From positions 7,501-71,500 of the forward strand of contig NW_026732766.1 in assembly GCF_028476545.1 (NCBI RefSeq): a stretch of DNA of 64,000 bases, read 5' to 3'. Source of the DNA: Physella acuta. Lineage: Eukaryota; Mollusca; Gastropoda; Physidae. How positions within the stretch are numbered: position 1 is the stretch's first letter; each line of letters begins with the position of its first letter. The notes under the pieces are model-generated. The model ran no database searches. It saw nothing but the letters and a program-made list of their open reading frames with translations, and was not told the origin of the DNA. Positions 14,204 to 26,384 of the stretch are shown here, in pieces. Position numbers and translations under genes: made by a program.

Positions 14204-15035
14204 ATATCAATATGTTGTACAATTAATAGCATTTATTAAAGTGTAAATGTAGAATAGAATCCGAACTTGTTTTCAACATATTAGAAACTTTTATTAGGAC
14301 TTTTATTGATAGCCATTACATATTAAACATATTATTACTATTTTGATACTAAATATTTAGATTTTTCCCATTTGTAGGCCTCATATCCTCCAAAACACAA
14401 ACTTCCCATAGAGACGGATAATCCTGAATACACTATAGAGCCTTCAGAATTTTGTTAGCTGCAAACATCAAAGACTTGACTTGATTAAACAGAAAGCTTT
14501 CAGAAAGAGACCTTACCATTAATTAACTCATCAAATAAGGTCAAATAGGAGGTCAGCAGACAAAAAACCAAAAAGTACAGTTGTAGAATACAATAGTGAT
14601 TTACAAACACTTTTATTTTTTATTTGGATTTATATATTCATGGTGTTGTGGTGATTGGGGATGTTATATTATTTAATATTAAACAAAATACTACGCTATA
14701 TACCATAGATCACTGTTGTGTATTTTTATCACGGAAAACAATTGTTCTGACTTTTATTGTTTTACTCTCCCTGGCCACTCCAGTTGACTTCAAGGAGTGG
14801 TTGAGGTCAGTTTTTGAAAATATTTGAATTGATAAAATAATTCTAAAGGGCTTTTCAACAGCTTATATTCAATACAAAAATATAAAAATGTGTGTAATCG
14901 ATGGTTCCCAAACGGCTTTAATTTTTACCAATGTAAAATAACTTTTTTTTTACAAAAATTTAGTATGATTACATAGATTTTTTACGCATATTATAATTTT
15001 TTTTTTTAGAAAAAAAGGGTAAGCTACCTAAAAGA

Positions 15036-15740
15036 TATTTAATTGTTGTCTCCCTTTGACCAGTCTCCTTATGCCGCCTATGGTCTCTAAGATCGTGTCC
15101 TCTGTGTAAAGTTGTGGGCCAAGTCGGTCACTGTCACTCAGCTGTTTACAATTTTTAATGAATTTTGCTAGAGAGTTTGTCCGGTCTGGTTGTTGGTTTG
15201 TTCTTTCTTTTTCCTTCACCAAGACGTTATCTAAATCGGCGACTTCCTTGGTGTGTTTTGTACTTGCTGACCTACTCTAATGTTTTCTGTTAGTGGAGTG
15301 GTGGAGTGGGTAGAAGTTAGATTTTTCGTAGACTTGTCAGTATTGTGCTGTTGTCTAGCTAATGTTTTAACTATAATTTATAATGGAGAATTTATTTAAG
15401 ATAAAAAAAATAACATAAATGTCTTAAGTCCCCTTTTTAACATCATCCAGTCGTGTTTACAGTCCGGCTTTTTGGTTGAGTGATTTTTCGTCAAGTAATA
15501 TTCTCTGTCTTGTATATCTTTGAGGTTGGCTTTTGGTAAAGATAGTCAGTCGTTTTTCAAGGTTTGGTAACATTCGTGTGCTAATCTTCAATGTCTAGAT
15601 GCTATTTTCAATTTTAAGCTGTACATTGTTTTCACTGGGTCTTTTTTGTGTTTGTAATTTTGTTGGGTCCTTCGTCTTTTTATGTCTTTTTAAATTAATC
15701 TTGTCTTTGATTTGGTTGACGGTGTCCTCATTTCAAGCAA
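15036..15740. repeat. Intergenic repeat module, copy 1
   Basis: About 0.6-0.7 kb segment starting TTGTTGTCTCCCTTTGACC. It recurs at about 23567-24170, 34975-35555 (inverted) and 43490-44060. On the minus strand the start end encodes an open stretch with RRLVKGRQQLNIF and DTILETI; similar peptide stretches are seen in the other copies (DTILEARRRLVKGRQQLNIF in the inverted one), so a decayed transposon coding region is likely. I cannot name the family. Confidence 0.65.
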
Positions 15741-15825
15741 CTATCGTTCGTAATCAGTGAAATATATATACATATGATACAGGTATATATACACACATAT
15801 GATTCACGTATATAGAATGGTTAAA

Positions 15826-15888
15826 AAATTTGGCGCCTTTTTTTGCTCTTTTCGCTCCCCCTACAACGAAAACCTGGACACGCCTCTG
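15826..15888. mobile_element. Element end fragment (CAGAGGCGTGTCCAGG terminus)
   Basis: Resembles the right end of the 28229-30136 element: GGCGCCTTTTTTTGCTCTT, then CGCTCCCCCTACAA and ACGCCTCTG. Only this end is present. It replaces most of the RSL24D1 retrocopy seen in the paralogous block. Confidence 0.5.
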
Positions 15889-15893
15889 GGAGG

Positions 15894-16240
15894 AAGGTGG
15901 ACATGGAACGGGATGTGGAGGAGATGGAGTCAAATTGAAGACATTAGTTGATACACCAGTAGCGTAGCGAAGGGGGTATATATGTCCCCGGGCGCCGACC
16001 TTAGGGGGCGCCAAAATGGGTTGGAAAAATAAATTGAAAGGGGGGGGGGTGCAAATGGAAATCTCGAAAAGTTTGTCCCCGGCGCAGGGAAGGGTCGCTA
16101 CGCCTCTGTGATACACTGACTAAACTACAAGAACACTAGAACATCAAGTGCTTACAATTTGTTTGGCAACACCAATTATCGCTGGATCGCTTGGGATTAA
16201 AATAAAACGCCTTCAAATCTTAAAAAAATAAAATAAAAAT
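15894..16240 (+). pseudogene. 3' remnant of RSL24D1 processed pseudogene (with MITE insert)
   Basis: Matches 45037-45210 of the fuller retrocopy: CATGGAACGGGATGTGGAGG, then CAAATTGAAGACATTAGTTG, and after the MITE insertion GGATTAAAATAAAACGCCTTC followed by an A-rich tail. In human RSL24D1-like proteins the C-terminus is an acidic stretch of this kind (QEDVDME). The 5' part is gone, and a 152-bp MITE interrupts the rest. Confidence 0.6.
15949..16116. mobile_element. 152-bp MITE with 8-bp target duplication
   Basis: Element 15957-16108 begins CAGTAGCGTAGCGAAGG and ends GTCGCTACGCCTCTG. It is flanked by exact TGATACAC duplications (15949-15956 and 16109-16116). The paralogous site near 45085 (GTTGAGACTCTGACC) lacks it. 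The 8-bp duplication and the TIR suit the hAT superfamily. Confidence 0.8.
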
Positions 16241-16296
16241 TGAGCAAACTACATATTCCACAAATGCGCTATTAAAAAAAATGTGTATCCTTATCC

Positions 16297-16339
16297 TACA
16301 TAAAATACGATAGACTCTGTGTCTATCGTATTTTATGTA
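16297..16339. repeat. Perfect 19-bp hairpin with 5-nt loop
   Basis: Left arm TACATAAAATACGATAGAC, loop TCTGT, right arm GTCTATCGTATTTTATGTA. The paralogous sequence near 45260 has only the left-arm-like part and an unrelated right side. Confidence 0.95.
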
Positions 16340-16704
16340 AAAACTGTATCAACGACTTTATAACAAAGTGAAACAAAAGAAATTAATTATTGATTTTACT
16401 AATATAACTCTTTGTTAATTAACTAGCACTAGGGTATTATAACATATAAAAAAAGATACGCGTAGACTCAGCAGCAATGTAAAGTAAATGGTTTCACTTT
16501 CATTCCTTACTCATGTTTAGGCAGTACATGACGTGTTATACACAAGATGAATTAGTATATGGCTCTTTAAAAACATTTAGCAAATATATAATGTAATTTA
16601 TTTTACTGTTTGTATATAATTTAATAATAAAAAATATCAAATAGTAAACACTTAAAGATTCTAAATTTTAATTCCACAAAGTGAATTGAGCAATTCAGAG
16701 AAAT

Positions 16705-16715
16705 TGGATTTTCCC
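16705..16715 (-). promoter_or_regulatory. kB-like site upstream of gene 3
   Basis: TGGATTTTCCC on the plus strand, inside ATTGGATTTTCCCGATATTA, 426 bp before exon A. The following TATTTTTCAG could instead make this the pyrimidine tract of a 5' UTR intron, but that AG is not kept in gene 2 or gene 5. Confidence 0.45.
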
Positions 16716-17140
16716 GATATTATTTTTCAGTGTTAAGAGGAAAAGAAGATAGGCCATTTTGTTTTAAGTCTCTAAAACAAAATTTTAAATAATTTTAAGG
16801 TATTACTGATTTAGATCAAAATAGAATTAGGACTGTAAAGTGTGTTTGGATGTAATTTACGAAAATTTAAACAACAGTAGTCTAAATGATATAAATGTAG
16901 TTTAAAAATAAAGTGTAGCCATTTTAAAAGTAAGCAATGCATAATATGATAATAATAATAAACTAGAATTACTTGTAAAGTCAAAAGTTGTTTTCCAATT
17001 TAGTTTTAAATTTTATCATTTAAAACATAAGTCTAACACATATTATTTCATAATCTGTAAACGAAAGCATCTGATTAAGAAATTAAATTGACTAAAAATG
17101 TATCATCTAAGTAAAATAAACTAAAATATGCCTTTTGCAG

Positions 17141-20100
17141 ATGTATCAACATTTAAAGAAACATTTGACTGGTCAACTTGAACTATTGGATGAGTCAAAT
17201 GTTTATCTACAGAGTAGCATCAGTGATATTGTACAGCAGGTAAATCATAATGGTTTTATTTGCATTGGTGTGCATTTTTAGTTACATGCTTCACTTGTTA
17301 TCTAAAATAATAATATTATTAATTACATTAGTATTTATTTACAATATATTTTTTTACTTTATATTATAAAGCATTGAATACAATCTTCTGATGTCATATA
17401 CATTTTTTGTATGTAACATATTGTTTATAACATATTTCTTAGATTCATCTACATAATTAGTGGATAAAGACATGTAGGCCTATTATGTTAAACACTGAGT
17501 GATCATCTGTTAATCATTTTTTTTAAACACCCACTTCATCCCATTAGATTTATCTACATAATCTGTGGGAAAAAACAAGAACTTTAACTGTAACTTGTTA
17601 AACGCAATTTAGCATGCAATCCCATCATTAGCTCTACAATATTTGCATTGTTCAAGTTGAAACTAATCTAATCTATCACTTTAATACACTTTTCTTACAT
17701 GTCAAGATTAAGATCAGAGCCACTACTGACTCAAATAAAGATATAAAAGATGCAATTGCTATGGTAACAGCAGCACAAAGTACTTTGCATGATCTCACAT
17801 ATATGTTTACAGGTATCGTCATCATTTAATAAAACACATTTTGATAGCAAATTGTTGTTTGTTAACAATCATTAAAAGATTATGCTTGTAAAATATTATT
17901 GAATATTAGCCAAAATGATTTATGAAATAACCATATTTTAATAAAAACTTGCTACTGTACATACAACTGACAATTCTCTTGCCAGTCCTTCATTTTGTTT
18001 AATGTTAACTGATGTGCATCATGTTTATATCTTGTTGACAGAATCCACCAAGCTGTACCCTCCTACTGTGATAACAGGAGAAAAGACAACACCAGAAATT
18101 TTGCAACCAACAGATAGCAGATTTATTCCTAAAGACTTATTGTCAGGTACATTTAATTATACTCCCTAAAATGTAAATTACTGAACAACTCACAACAAAA
18201 GCTTTTCATAAGAAAAGTGTAGCCTCCAATGAATAATGACAAGCTGTATAATTAAAACAAAATTTAAAATGCTTCATCAAAATATATAGCACTCCAATAG
18301 CATTGTATGAGAAAAACATGATTTGTAATATTTTTTTTTATTTCTCTTTCATCTAATAAATTAAATGAATACTACAAATAGTTTAAAGCAAGGGTCTCCA
18401 AACTTTTCAGCCCGAGGGCCGCATTACTATCAAATATCAGTTCGGGGCCAGTTTCTTCTGGGCATCTCTTTGGAGTGGCGGAGCCCCACCCCTCTTCCCC
18501 GCCGAAGAACATATACCCCCCTTTACCTACCCCCCACCAACGAAATTTAAAATATATAGAAATATATATAAACTTCAGCGACTCATCCATTGCAATTGAA
18601 AAATGGCAAAACTTGCATGCATTTTTCACTGTTTGAGTTACAATGTGTTCATCAATGTCTGCAACACGGTGGGCAACGGTAGTTGCACCCAAAGCTACAT
18701 TTTCAAATCGTTTTGAATTTTCTGGGCAAAGTTCCTCAGCTACCTCCAACAAACATTTTTCCGTGGACAAAAATATCTCTGCGGGGCGGATGAGAGGACC
18801 TTGCGGGCCGCATTCGGTCCATGGACCATAGTTTGGAGACCCCTGGTATAAAGCATGATTTTTTTTAACCTAAGTATTTTATTAACTCTACATTTCTTGT
18901 ATCCAAAGTATTTATACTAACATTAGTCTTATATGTTAAATATAAGTAATATTTTTCTTTGGTCACCTATTACCACATTTTAATATTTTACCAAACAGTT
19001 GAAAAAAATTCAGAAACACATAGAAGACTAAAGGAAATTGAAACAGCTTTATCATCACTTCAAGACACAAAACAAAAGACTGAAGATGACGTATCAGAAA
19101 TAAAACAATGGAGAGACAATTTTGTAACAGAACACAGTGATGTGGGGATTAAAGTTGAAAAGTTGTCCAAGAAACATAAACAAAATTTAAAAAACATTAG
19201 GGCACAAATACGTGAACAAAATAACAAAATAGAGAACCTGTTTGAAGAAATTGAATGTTTAAGAGAAAAAGAATCAATATCTAATAAAATGGTAGAGAAA
19301 ATGTCAATAGATTTGATAGATTACAAAAGCAATTTAGACAATATGAATAAAGAGATACAGGTTCAGAGAGATCAAAAAGAAAATGTATCACAAGAAATTA
19401 GGAGCCATTCAGATTTGATATCTACAATACAAGAAGATGAAAAGAAAAATATTATGAATACAACTAAATTTTGTGAAAATATACTGTCTAAGGTAATAAT
19501 TTATAAAAGTTGTAGTAAGCTGTTTAATTTTTATCTGATAACTTGTATTTAAAATGTTTTATATTACTCAATTTATGTTCATTTTGACATACACTTTGTT
19601 TAATATGAATTTCTTTTATATGCATTACTACCAATTTTTTTATTCAATAGCACACTGTTATATGTAAACTTCTACAACAAAGATTGATGCCTATTGACAA
19701 ATTGAATCAAACTTTTAATAGACATTTTGAGACTAAGGAGAGAAAATTAAAGGTAAAATACCTGTATAGATTGTTTTTTATACATGTTTGAATATTTTCC
19801 TTAAATACTATATACTATATTGTATTTATATATACTTTACTATATCAGAGTATATAACTATGCAATAGTAAAATAGATGTTTTGTCATGTCATCTTTTTA
19901 GTGCCTCTATGCATTTTATAATTATGACTGTGACTTATTCCTCTTTACTTGTTGTGGAGCAAATGGCCTCACACATAACCTTCCATTTTGTTCTTTCCCA
20001 CACTGTTTATTTTACAACCTCTCAAAACATTCCTACTGTCTTTAGTTCTGCAAGAAGACTCTGCCTCCAGGTCTATCTTGGGCACCCTCACTTTCATTTT

Positions 20101-22226
20101 CCCTGGGGTTCCACTCAAGCACCTGGCTTGTCAGATTCGAATGTTCTTATTACACAATCCATAAAAATAGAAAATGGAAATAGGGCCTACATAGTTAAGA
20201 GACCTTGTGGCAATCATACACCTGACTTATTTGTGTAATCTTAACAAAAAAATTAGAATTAATACTAACACAATACCTTATATGGTTTAGTGCACGAGGT
20301 ATATTTATATGATAGTAAAAGTACAGAAAGAGTAAATAAAACGAACAGCATTTTTTTTCCCAGATGTTTACCATTTTATTACAACACCATAAAAATTGGG
20401 ACAATTTCAGATGCTGAAGTAGTAAATTAAAAAAAAAAGCTAATGTGAAATTTAAAAACTCTGGAGATAAACAATCTTCATCACATGAAGAGGAGTATTC
20501 CCATTTAACATTATATTGAATTCAAATAACAAAAATTTAGTACAAGAAGATCAGATCAAAATAACAAGAACGATTATTATGAATTATAAATGTGATGTAT
20601 AAATCCCACTTGAAACTTGCAACTGAGTTTTTTCTTGTACACTCTGGTGATGTGTCTTAAATGTAAATTTTAAGCTGCTTAAGTAACATGTGTCTTCTGA
20701 GATCTACAGTTTATAATATGGATTAAATAAGGTGTTTATTAGTTATTGTTCTATTCTTAGATTGAAACACAGGAAAAAGATGTTTTAACCTTGTCAGGGG
20801 ATTCTCAGACATTTGGTAAGTAAAATAATGCCAGGTAAGATAACTAACATAAATAATTGTTACATGGCTAACGTTCTTTCTTCAAATGAAAATTAATTGT
20901 ATTATATAGGCCTATACTAAGTATTGGCCAGTGTGGAATTTTTAAGAGTTGTTTTTGTATAATTTTTTATTTTGAGAAATGGATTTTATTTTTACTAATG
21001 CTTTCATTAGAAATTAATTTAAACTATGCTCTTTAACAAAATCATTATCTATATATTAAAAAAATGTCCTCATGAAAGTGTAAGTAAAACATTATAATCC
21101 ATCATGAACATTAATTTGAACACATTTTTTCTCAAAATAATGTAATATGAAAGAAATTTTGTTTTTATAATTATTATAAATAAAGGGCTTTTAAACTATA
21201 GGATAATGTAATGGAAAAACGTGTGGGCATTTTCTAATTGTTATTATTGGAATTATTTTTGCTTCATCCTATACCAGAAATGTAATGGTCGTTACAGTGG
21301 GAGACTTTTTTGGTTACTTGAGAAAGGGAAATAACCCACCTAAAATAATTTAAAAAAAACAACAACAACAAAATTGTAGCCAATAGCTAGGGAGTGATAG
21401 ATTTAATGTAGTCTTCTGTTTTTGGGCAAGCCCTACACTGCTATTGTGTATCTTGGGCATCAACCGTCAAAATATTGTTGTTGTTGTTTTTAAATTAACA
21501 AACAATTAGTCCATAATGTGTATGGTTTAGTTCTTGTGTGGTTTACGGGCATTCAATATACATTTCTACAACTTACTGTTTACTTGGAAAATATCTAGTT
21601 TTTGAATGTGTGTTTTAAAAATCTATGCAAAAAAATTCCTGGTTGATTTGGCAGAATAATATTGTGATAAAATATAATAATTAATATAATTAATTAAAAT
21701 ATAATATTGTGATAAAATTGGCCTAAATACATCCAACACGTGTTTTACAATTAGGTTAAATGTACATTGTTTGTACAACTTATTTGGTAATGTGTAGATA
21801 CGTTGTTGTATTTTATTTCTTGCAGCGAATCAACAAGTGAGACATACACTGGGGTTTATTGCTTCACAAGGTCGCTGGGACGGGAAAATGTATATCAGAA
21901 ACAACGTTATTACATTCAGTGCTGTAGAATGTAACGTAGGAAACCATTTTGATCCAAAGACTGGAATTTTTACTGCCCCTGTTGATGGCCTGTATAAAGC
22001 AAGTCTTACAATAAAACAAACAGGAGACAGTGCTGTAGGAGCTGTTGTTGTGCACAAATCTGGTGGTGTGGAGTCACGGCTCGGTGGTGTTAGTACAGAA
22101 GATCAATCTGTGGAAACTTCAGGAACATTTGAGGTTCAGATGAAAAGTGGAAATGTTTTATATTCAGCCACCGTCTATAAAAGTTGTGAATGTTCACTTT
22201 TTTCTTGTTCCCTTCTTGACGTCTAA
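17141..22226 (+). CDS. Coiled-coil/C1q-domain gene 3 (type II, intact)
   Basis: Exons: A 17141-17239, B 17707-17812, C 18042-18146, D 18999-19492, E 19651-19752, F 20761-20815, G 21826-22226. The sum is 1362 bp, giving 453 residues plus a stop. All junctions are GT-AG and in phase. Exon A begins MYQHLKKHLTGQLELLDESN. The type II coiled coil is marked by KESISNKMVEKMSIDLIDYK and is 7 codons longer than type I, while exon E is one codon shorter. The C1q-type domain has GFIASQGRWDGK, FTAPVDGLYKASLTIKQTGD and a SCECSLFSCSL tail with three cysteines. No signal peptide or TM segment is seen, so a cytosolic protein or unconventional export is likely unless an unseen upstream exon adds a leader. The role is unknown; C1q-domain proteins in molluscs are often immune lectin-like molecules. 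Confidence 0.85.
18381..18853 (-). mobile_element. Short hAT copy with transposase N-terminal remnant
   Basis: Element 18389-18845 (457 bp) has ends CAAGGGTCTCCAAAC and GTTTGGAGACCCCTG. The target duplication is GTTTAAAG/GTATAAAG (18381-18388, 18846-18853; one mismatch). The minus strand encodes CLLEVAEELCPENSKRFENV and a following ADIDEHIVTQ stretch, typical of hAT transposase just before the first catalytic region (FSIAMDES). It belongs to the same family as 8834-10159 with the middle deleted. The matching intron of gene 6 (about 47368-47390) holds the unoccupied site AGTATAAAGCATG. Confidence 0.85.
19930..20150 (-). repeat. Old insert shared by genes 3 and 6, possibly LINE tail
   Basis: A GC-richer segment in intron E-F (CTTCCATTTTGTTCTTTCCC, GAAGACTCTGC, CACCTGGCTTGTCAGATT) that recurs at 48470-48670 in gene 6. 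On the minus strand it faintly resembles the 3' end of LINE ORF2 (W.R, AQDR-like), but too few residues remain to be sure. It was present before the block duplication. Confidence 0.3.
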
Positions 22227-22275
22227 TGTTCATACATCATAACATGTATGGAAAAAAAACATTGTTATAAGGAGT

Positions 22276-22281
22276 AATAAA
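22276..22281 (+). promoter_or_regulatory. Poly(A) signal of gene 3
   Basis: AATAAA 50 bp after the stop, in the same context as gene 1. Confidence 0.6.
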
Positions 22282-23060
22282 AAGAGTAACGAATATTTTT
22301 AACGGTTAATATCAGTAATAACACGTTATTTTGTTTCTTCGTCGTTATCGTTAAGGCTAACTTTCTTTTAATCTAGTAACATTTTATTTAATAATAATCA
22401 GATTTTATACACTAGATAGTTTAACATATTAATGTATGAAGTATTTTGATAAATTAAAAATAAATTGTTATGTATATTCACATCGTTTCACTTTTTTAAA
22501 GATTAAACTTCAACTGCTTTTGTCTATGTATATTTCTTTCTAAACTCACACAACCTTGGTTTATAGACACATTTGGTTACGGAATGGTCGGATGGGTTAG
22601 AGCGGGAGAATTAACCCAAAACGCCTGAGCGCAAAACCACGGGCAATTGAGGCCCGTTAGCTGATGACAACACCCATGTAGGGGAGAAAAATAAAATCAA
22701 ACAACTGCTGCCTTTAATGCTAAGAACAAGCTACATATTGTGTGATGACGTAATGTTATATGTCTTATAACTAGGTCATAGCTGGATCAGCCGGAACGGC
22801 TCAAACAAAGTGACCAGTGGTAGCCAATCAAAGTTAAAGCCTGGAGAAAAGTGAAGGCCAGTTTGAATTCAAGTCGAGGAGAAGCTAGCAATCCTTTACT
22901 GGAGCAAGTATTATCTAAAGAAACTCTGTAGTTGTACTAGTGGGTCCAGAAAATTAGTGGAAGTCTAAAAAGTCAACCGCACCAAAGTCGTCATATACAG
23001 AACAGTTGGTAGTTGACGTGACATAAGGGGGATAGAATTTGCAGTGTAGACAGGAAGTGA
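22282..23060. repeat. 3' flank shared with gene 1
   Basis: Aligns with 3304-3980, including AATCAGTAATAACACGTTA-like, GATGACGT, GCCAATCAAAG and GTTGGTAGTTGACGTGAC-like stretches. An insert at about 22573-22695 has no counterpart after gene 1. Confidence 0.6.
22573..22695 (+). repeat. Possible tRNA-derived SINE fragment
   Basis: GGTCGGATGGGTTAGAGCGG resembles a tRNA/SINE A-box region. It is followed by CGCCTGAGCGC and a tail ending GGAGAAAAATAAAATC. It is absent from the gene 1 flank. A B-box is not convincing, so confidence is low. Confidence 0.25.
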
Positions 23061-23194
23061 TAGAAACAGGTGGAGTGTAACGCTTCAAAGACTTAACCTA
23101 CAAAAAGAAAATACAGACATCTATACATAAATCTTTATGTACACACAGAAACACCCGCACACGCAAACGCACATGTTATTTATTATATAAATAT

Positions 23195-23198
<4 letters not shown>

Positions 23199-23261
<63 letters not shown>
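23199..23261. repeat. (TA)n microsatellite
   Basis: Pure TA repeat of about 63 bp. Confidence 0.95.
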
Positions 23262-23267
<6 letters not shown>

Positions 23268-23566
23268 CCTGAGCAAACTAATTACTTCCACTAAAACATA
23301 AATGCAACATTAATATTAAACTAAAAATATAACTTGGCATTTCAATACATTTATTACTTATTACAGACAATAAAATAGATTGCAGTGTTACAATAATCAG
23401 AACGAATAACAATATCATCACTCTACATACTTTCAGTACCGGTACTCACCACTACCCAGCCATACATACAGCAACATAACAGGACAACTTTTCCATGACA
23501 GCCTTGGGTTGACATCTCGATGACAGGTACAGCAACATAGGACCTAAAAATACTTATAAGATAAAT

Positions 23567-24170
23567 ATATGTAATTGTTGTTTCCCTTTGACCGGTCTCC
23601 TTAATCGTCTCTAAGATCGTGTCCTGTGCACAGTTGTGGTTCAAGGCTGTCACCGTCACTCAGCTGTTTACGGTTTTAAAAGAATTTCTTTAGAAAGTTT
23701 GTCGGGTCTTGTTTTTTGTTTGTCCTCTCTTTTTCCTTCACCAAGACGTTATCTAAATCGTCGTCTTCCCTTGAGTGTTGTGTACTGGTTGACCTACTCT
23801 AATGTCTTCTACTAGTGGAGTGGGTAGAAGTTAGATTTTCCTTAGACTTGTAAGTATTTAGCTGTTATCTAGCTCATGTTTTAAACATAATTTGCAATAG
23901 ATAATTTAAGTTAAAAAAAATAACATAAATGTCTTAGGCCCCCTTTTAACATCGTCCAGTCGTGTTTACATTCCAGCTTTTGGGTGATGTTTTTTTTTTG
24001 GGTAATGTTCTCTGTCGTGTATATCTTTGATGCTATTTTCAATTTTAAGCTGTACATTGTTTTTACTGGGACATTTTTGTGTTTGTTATTGTTTCGGGTC
24101 CGCTGTCTTTTAATGTCGTTGTAAATTGTTCTTGTCTTTGACGGTGTTCTCATTTCAAGCAACTATCGAT
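23567..24170. repeat. Intergenic repeat module, copy 2
   Basis: Same orientation as copy 1 (15036-15740): starts TTGTTGTTTCCCTTTGACCG and contains CACCAAGACGTTATCTAAAT and CCAGTCGTGTTTACA. An internal piece of copy 1 (about 15515-15595) is missing here. Confidence 0.65.
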
Positions 24171-24827
24171 TACAATTAATTAAACGTAACGATTTTTAAA
24201 GTGGAAATAAACATATTTTTTCTGTCTTTTCACAACCCAAACCCATCGCAGCAATTAGTGGCAACGTATATTAAATAATAAAAAACATATGTGTAGTTAT
24301 GGCGATTTGTTCTTCTGTGTGTTAAAATAACATGTAATATGCAGTATAGTGTGATAAAAGTCATGGTTATATTATAGAAGACCCGCCTAAGTGTAATATT
24401 AAAGATAAAAACACACTACATTGAATTATGTTTAACTATTATACATAACAATGTATACAGACATACACATGCATTGAAATCTCTAATACCTTTTGTTAAA
24501 GAATTAAAAAAAAGGAAATAATTATTTTTCCCGACTTAAATGTTGAGTTATCCTGTAACTTTAAGCCATGACTTAAAGCAAAACTACAAAACACACTAGT
24601 AGAACAAACTGTCTACTATACTTTGGGAACATTAAAAAAAAAATGTTGACAATATATGCTTAGGTTCGGTAACCATGCCACATTAGTGATTAGCTTGTCG
24701 GTCAACTGTTTACCTCAGCCCAACATTTTCATCTCTTGATTTCTAAAATGTGAAAGTGACTTTAGAAGAACAGTAAATAGAGTAACATAGTGATTGAGCT
24801 TGGGTTCTTCAATGAAAGGGTCAAGTA

Positions 24828-25058
24828 TTAGTTATGTCCCAGACGAAGCATAAGATAAATGGTTTCGTTTTTCTGAATGTTGTAATCTGACAATCTGCGA
24901 TCAGCTTTAAGATTGGTGCCACAAAATATCAGACGTTGTTTGTATGGTGTAATGCCTTCTTTTTCAAATATTTTGTCCATGACAATTTCAATGGTGTCTG
25001 ATGGATCAACCTCAATGTTGAATTTTTTGCCAGCAAGGGTTTGCACGAAGATTTGCAT
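24828..25058 (-). CDS. Single-unit ubiquitin-like protein, C-terminal GG lost
   Basis: Intact ORF of 76 residues, the exact length of ubiquitin. Conserved stretches are [22 protein letters not shown] and LRL. Kept residues include L8, K11, K29, K33, I44 and K63. Changed ones include K6 to Q, K27 to M, K48 to T, H68 to Y and V70 to M. The C-terminus reads LRLGHN, not LRLRGG, and the frame stops there, so it cannot be conjugated by the normal E1-E2-E3 route and is not part of a polyubiquitin chain or ribosomal fusion. No intron interrupts it. No poly(A) tail or signal is evident, so retrocopy origin is uncertain; a 5' UTR intron is possible (TTTCACACAG on the minus strand near 25118). It may be a free ubiquitin-like decoy, or a decaying copy that happens to be open. 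Confidence 0.75.
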   Translation of the reverse strand: MQIFVQTLAGKKFNIEVDPSDTIEIVMDKIFEKEGITPYKQRLIFCGTNLKADRRLSDYNIQKNETIYLMLRLGHN

Positions 25059-25785
<727 letters not shown>

Positions 25786-26378
25786 GCCTGCATGGGTTTC
25801 GGATCCGTTACTTAAACACGCTGTGGACTCTGCCAGTCAGCCATATAGAAACTTTAGTTATTTTAATTAGTCTCCGAAAGAGGGTAAACACAGATAATTT
25901 AAGCGTATCCTATTGTTAAAACTTAATAGAAATAGCAATTAAATGAAACAATAAATCCATAGCTGAAATATACAAATGCATTTAAACGCATTAATCTTTT
26001 AAATGGTCAAAAATTGATAGCTATTTTTTTACGCGAAGCAATTAATTGCATGGTGCAAAGTTTAGTCATTGAAGTTAGGTTAGTTTATATTGAAGTTGTT
26101 TTTCTAAATTGAATAATACTGCCGGTTTTCTGATATCATATATAATATATATACACATATACATATAATATATATACACATATACATATACAAACGTGTA
26201 AACATTGGGTCATGTTTAGAAGAATATGGATAAAAACCAATTTAGATTTTTACACTAAAAACACAATTTTCTGGGGGGGGGGGGGGGGGGCTTATTTATA
26301 GTTTCACAACTAAATGAATATAAATAAAAATCCTAACTTTCTGATTTATAAATATCTATAAATATCATTATTTTCTGA

Positions 26379-26384
26379 TTTATT
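26379..26384 (-). promoter_or_regulatory. Candidate poly(A) signal of gene 4
   Basis: TTTATT on the plus strand (AATAAA on the minus), 125 bp past the gene 4 stop. It is farther than in the other genes, so the choice is uncertain. Confidence 0.35.
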
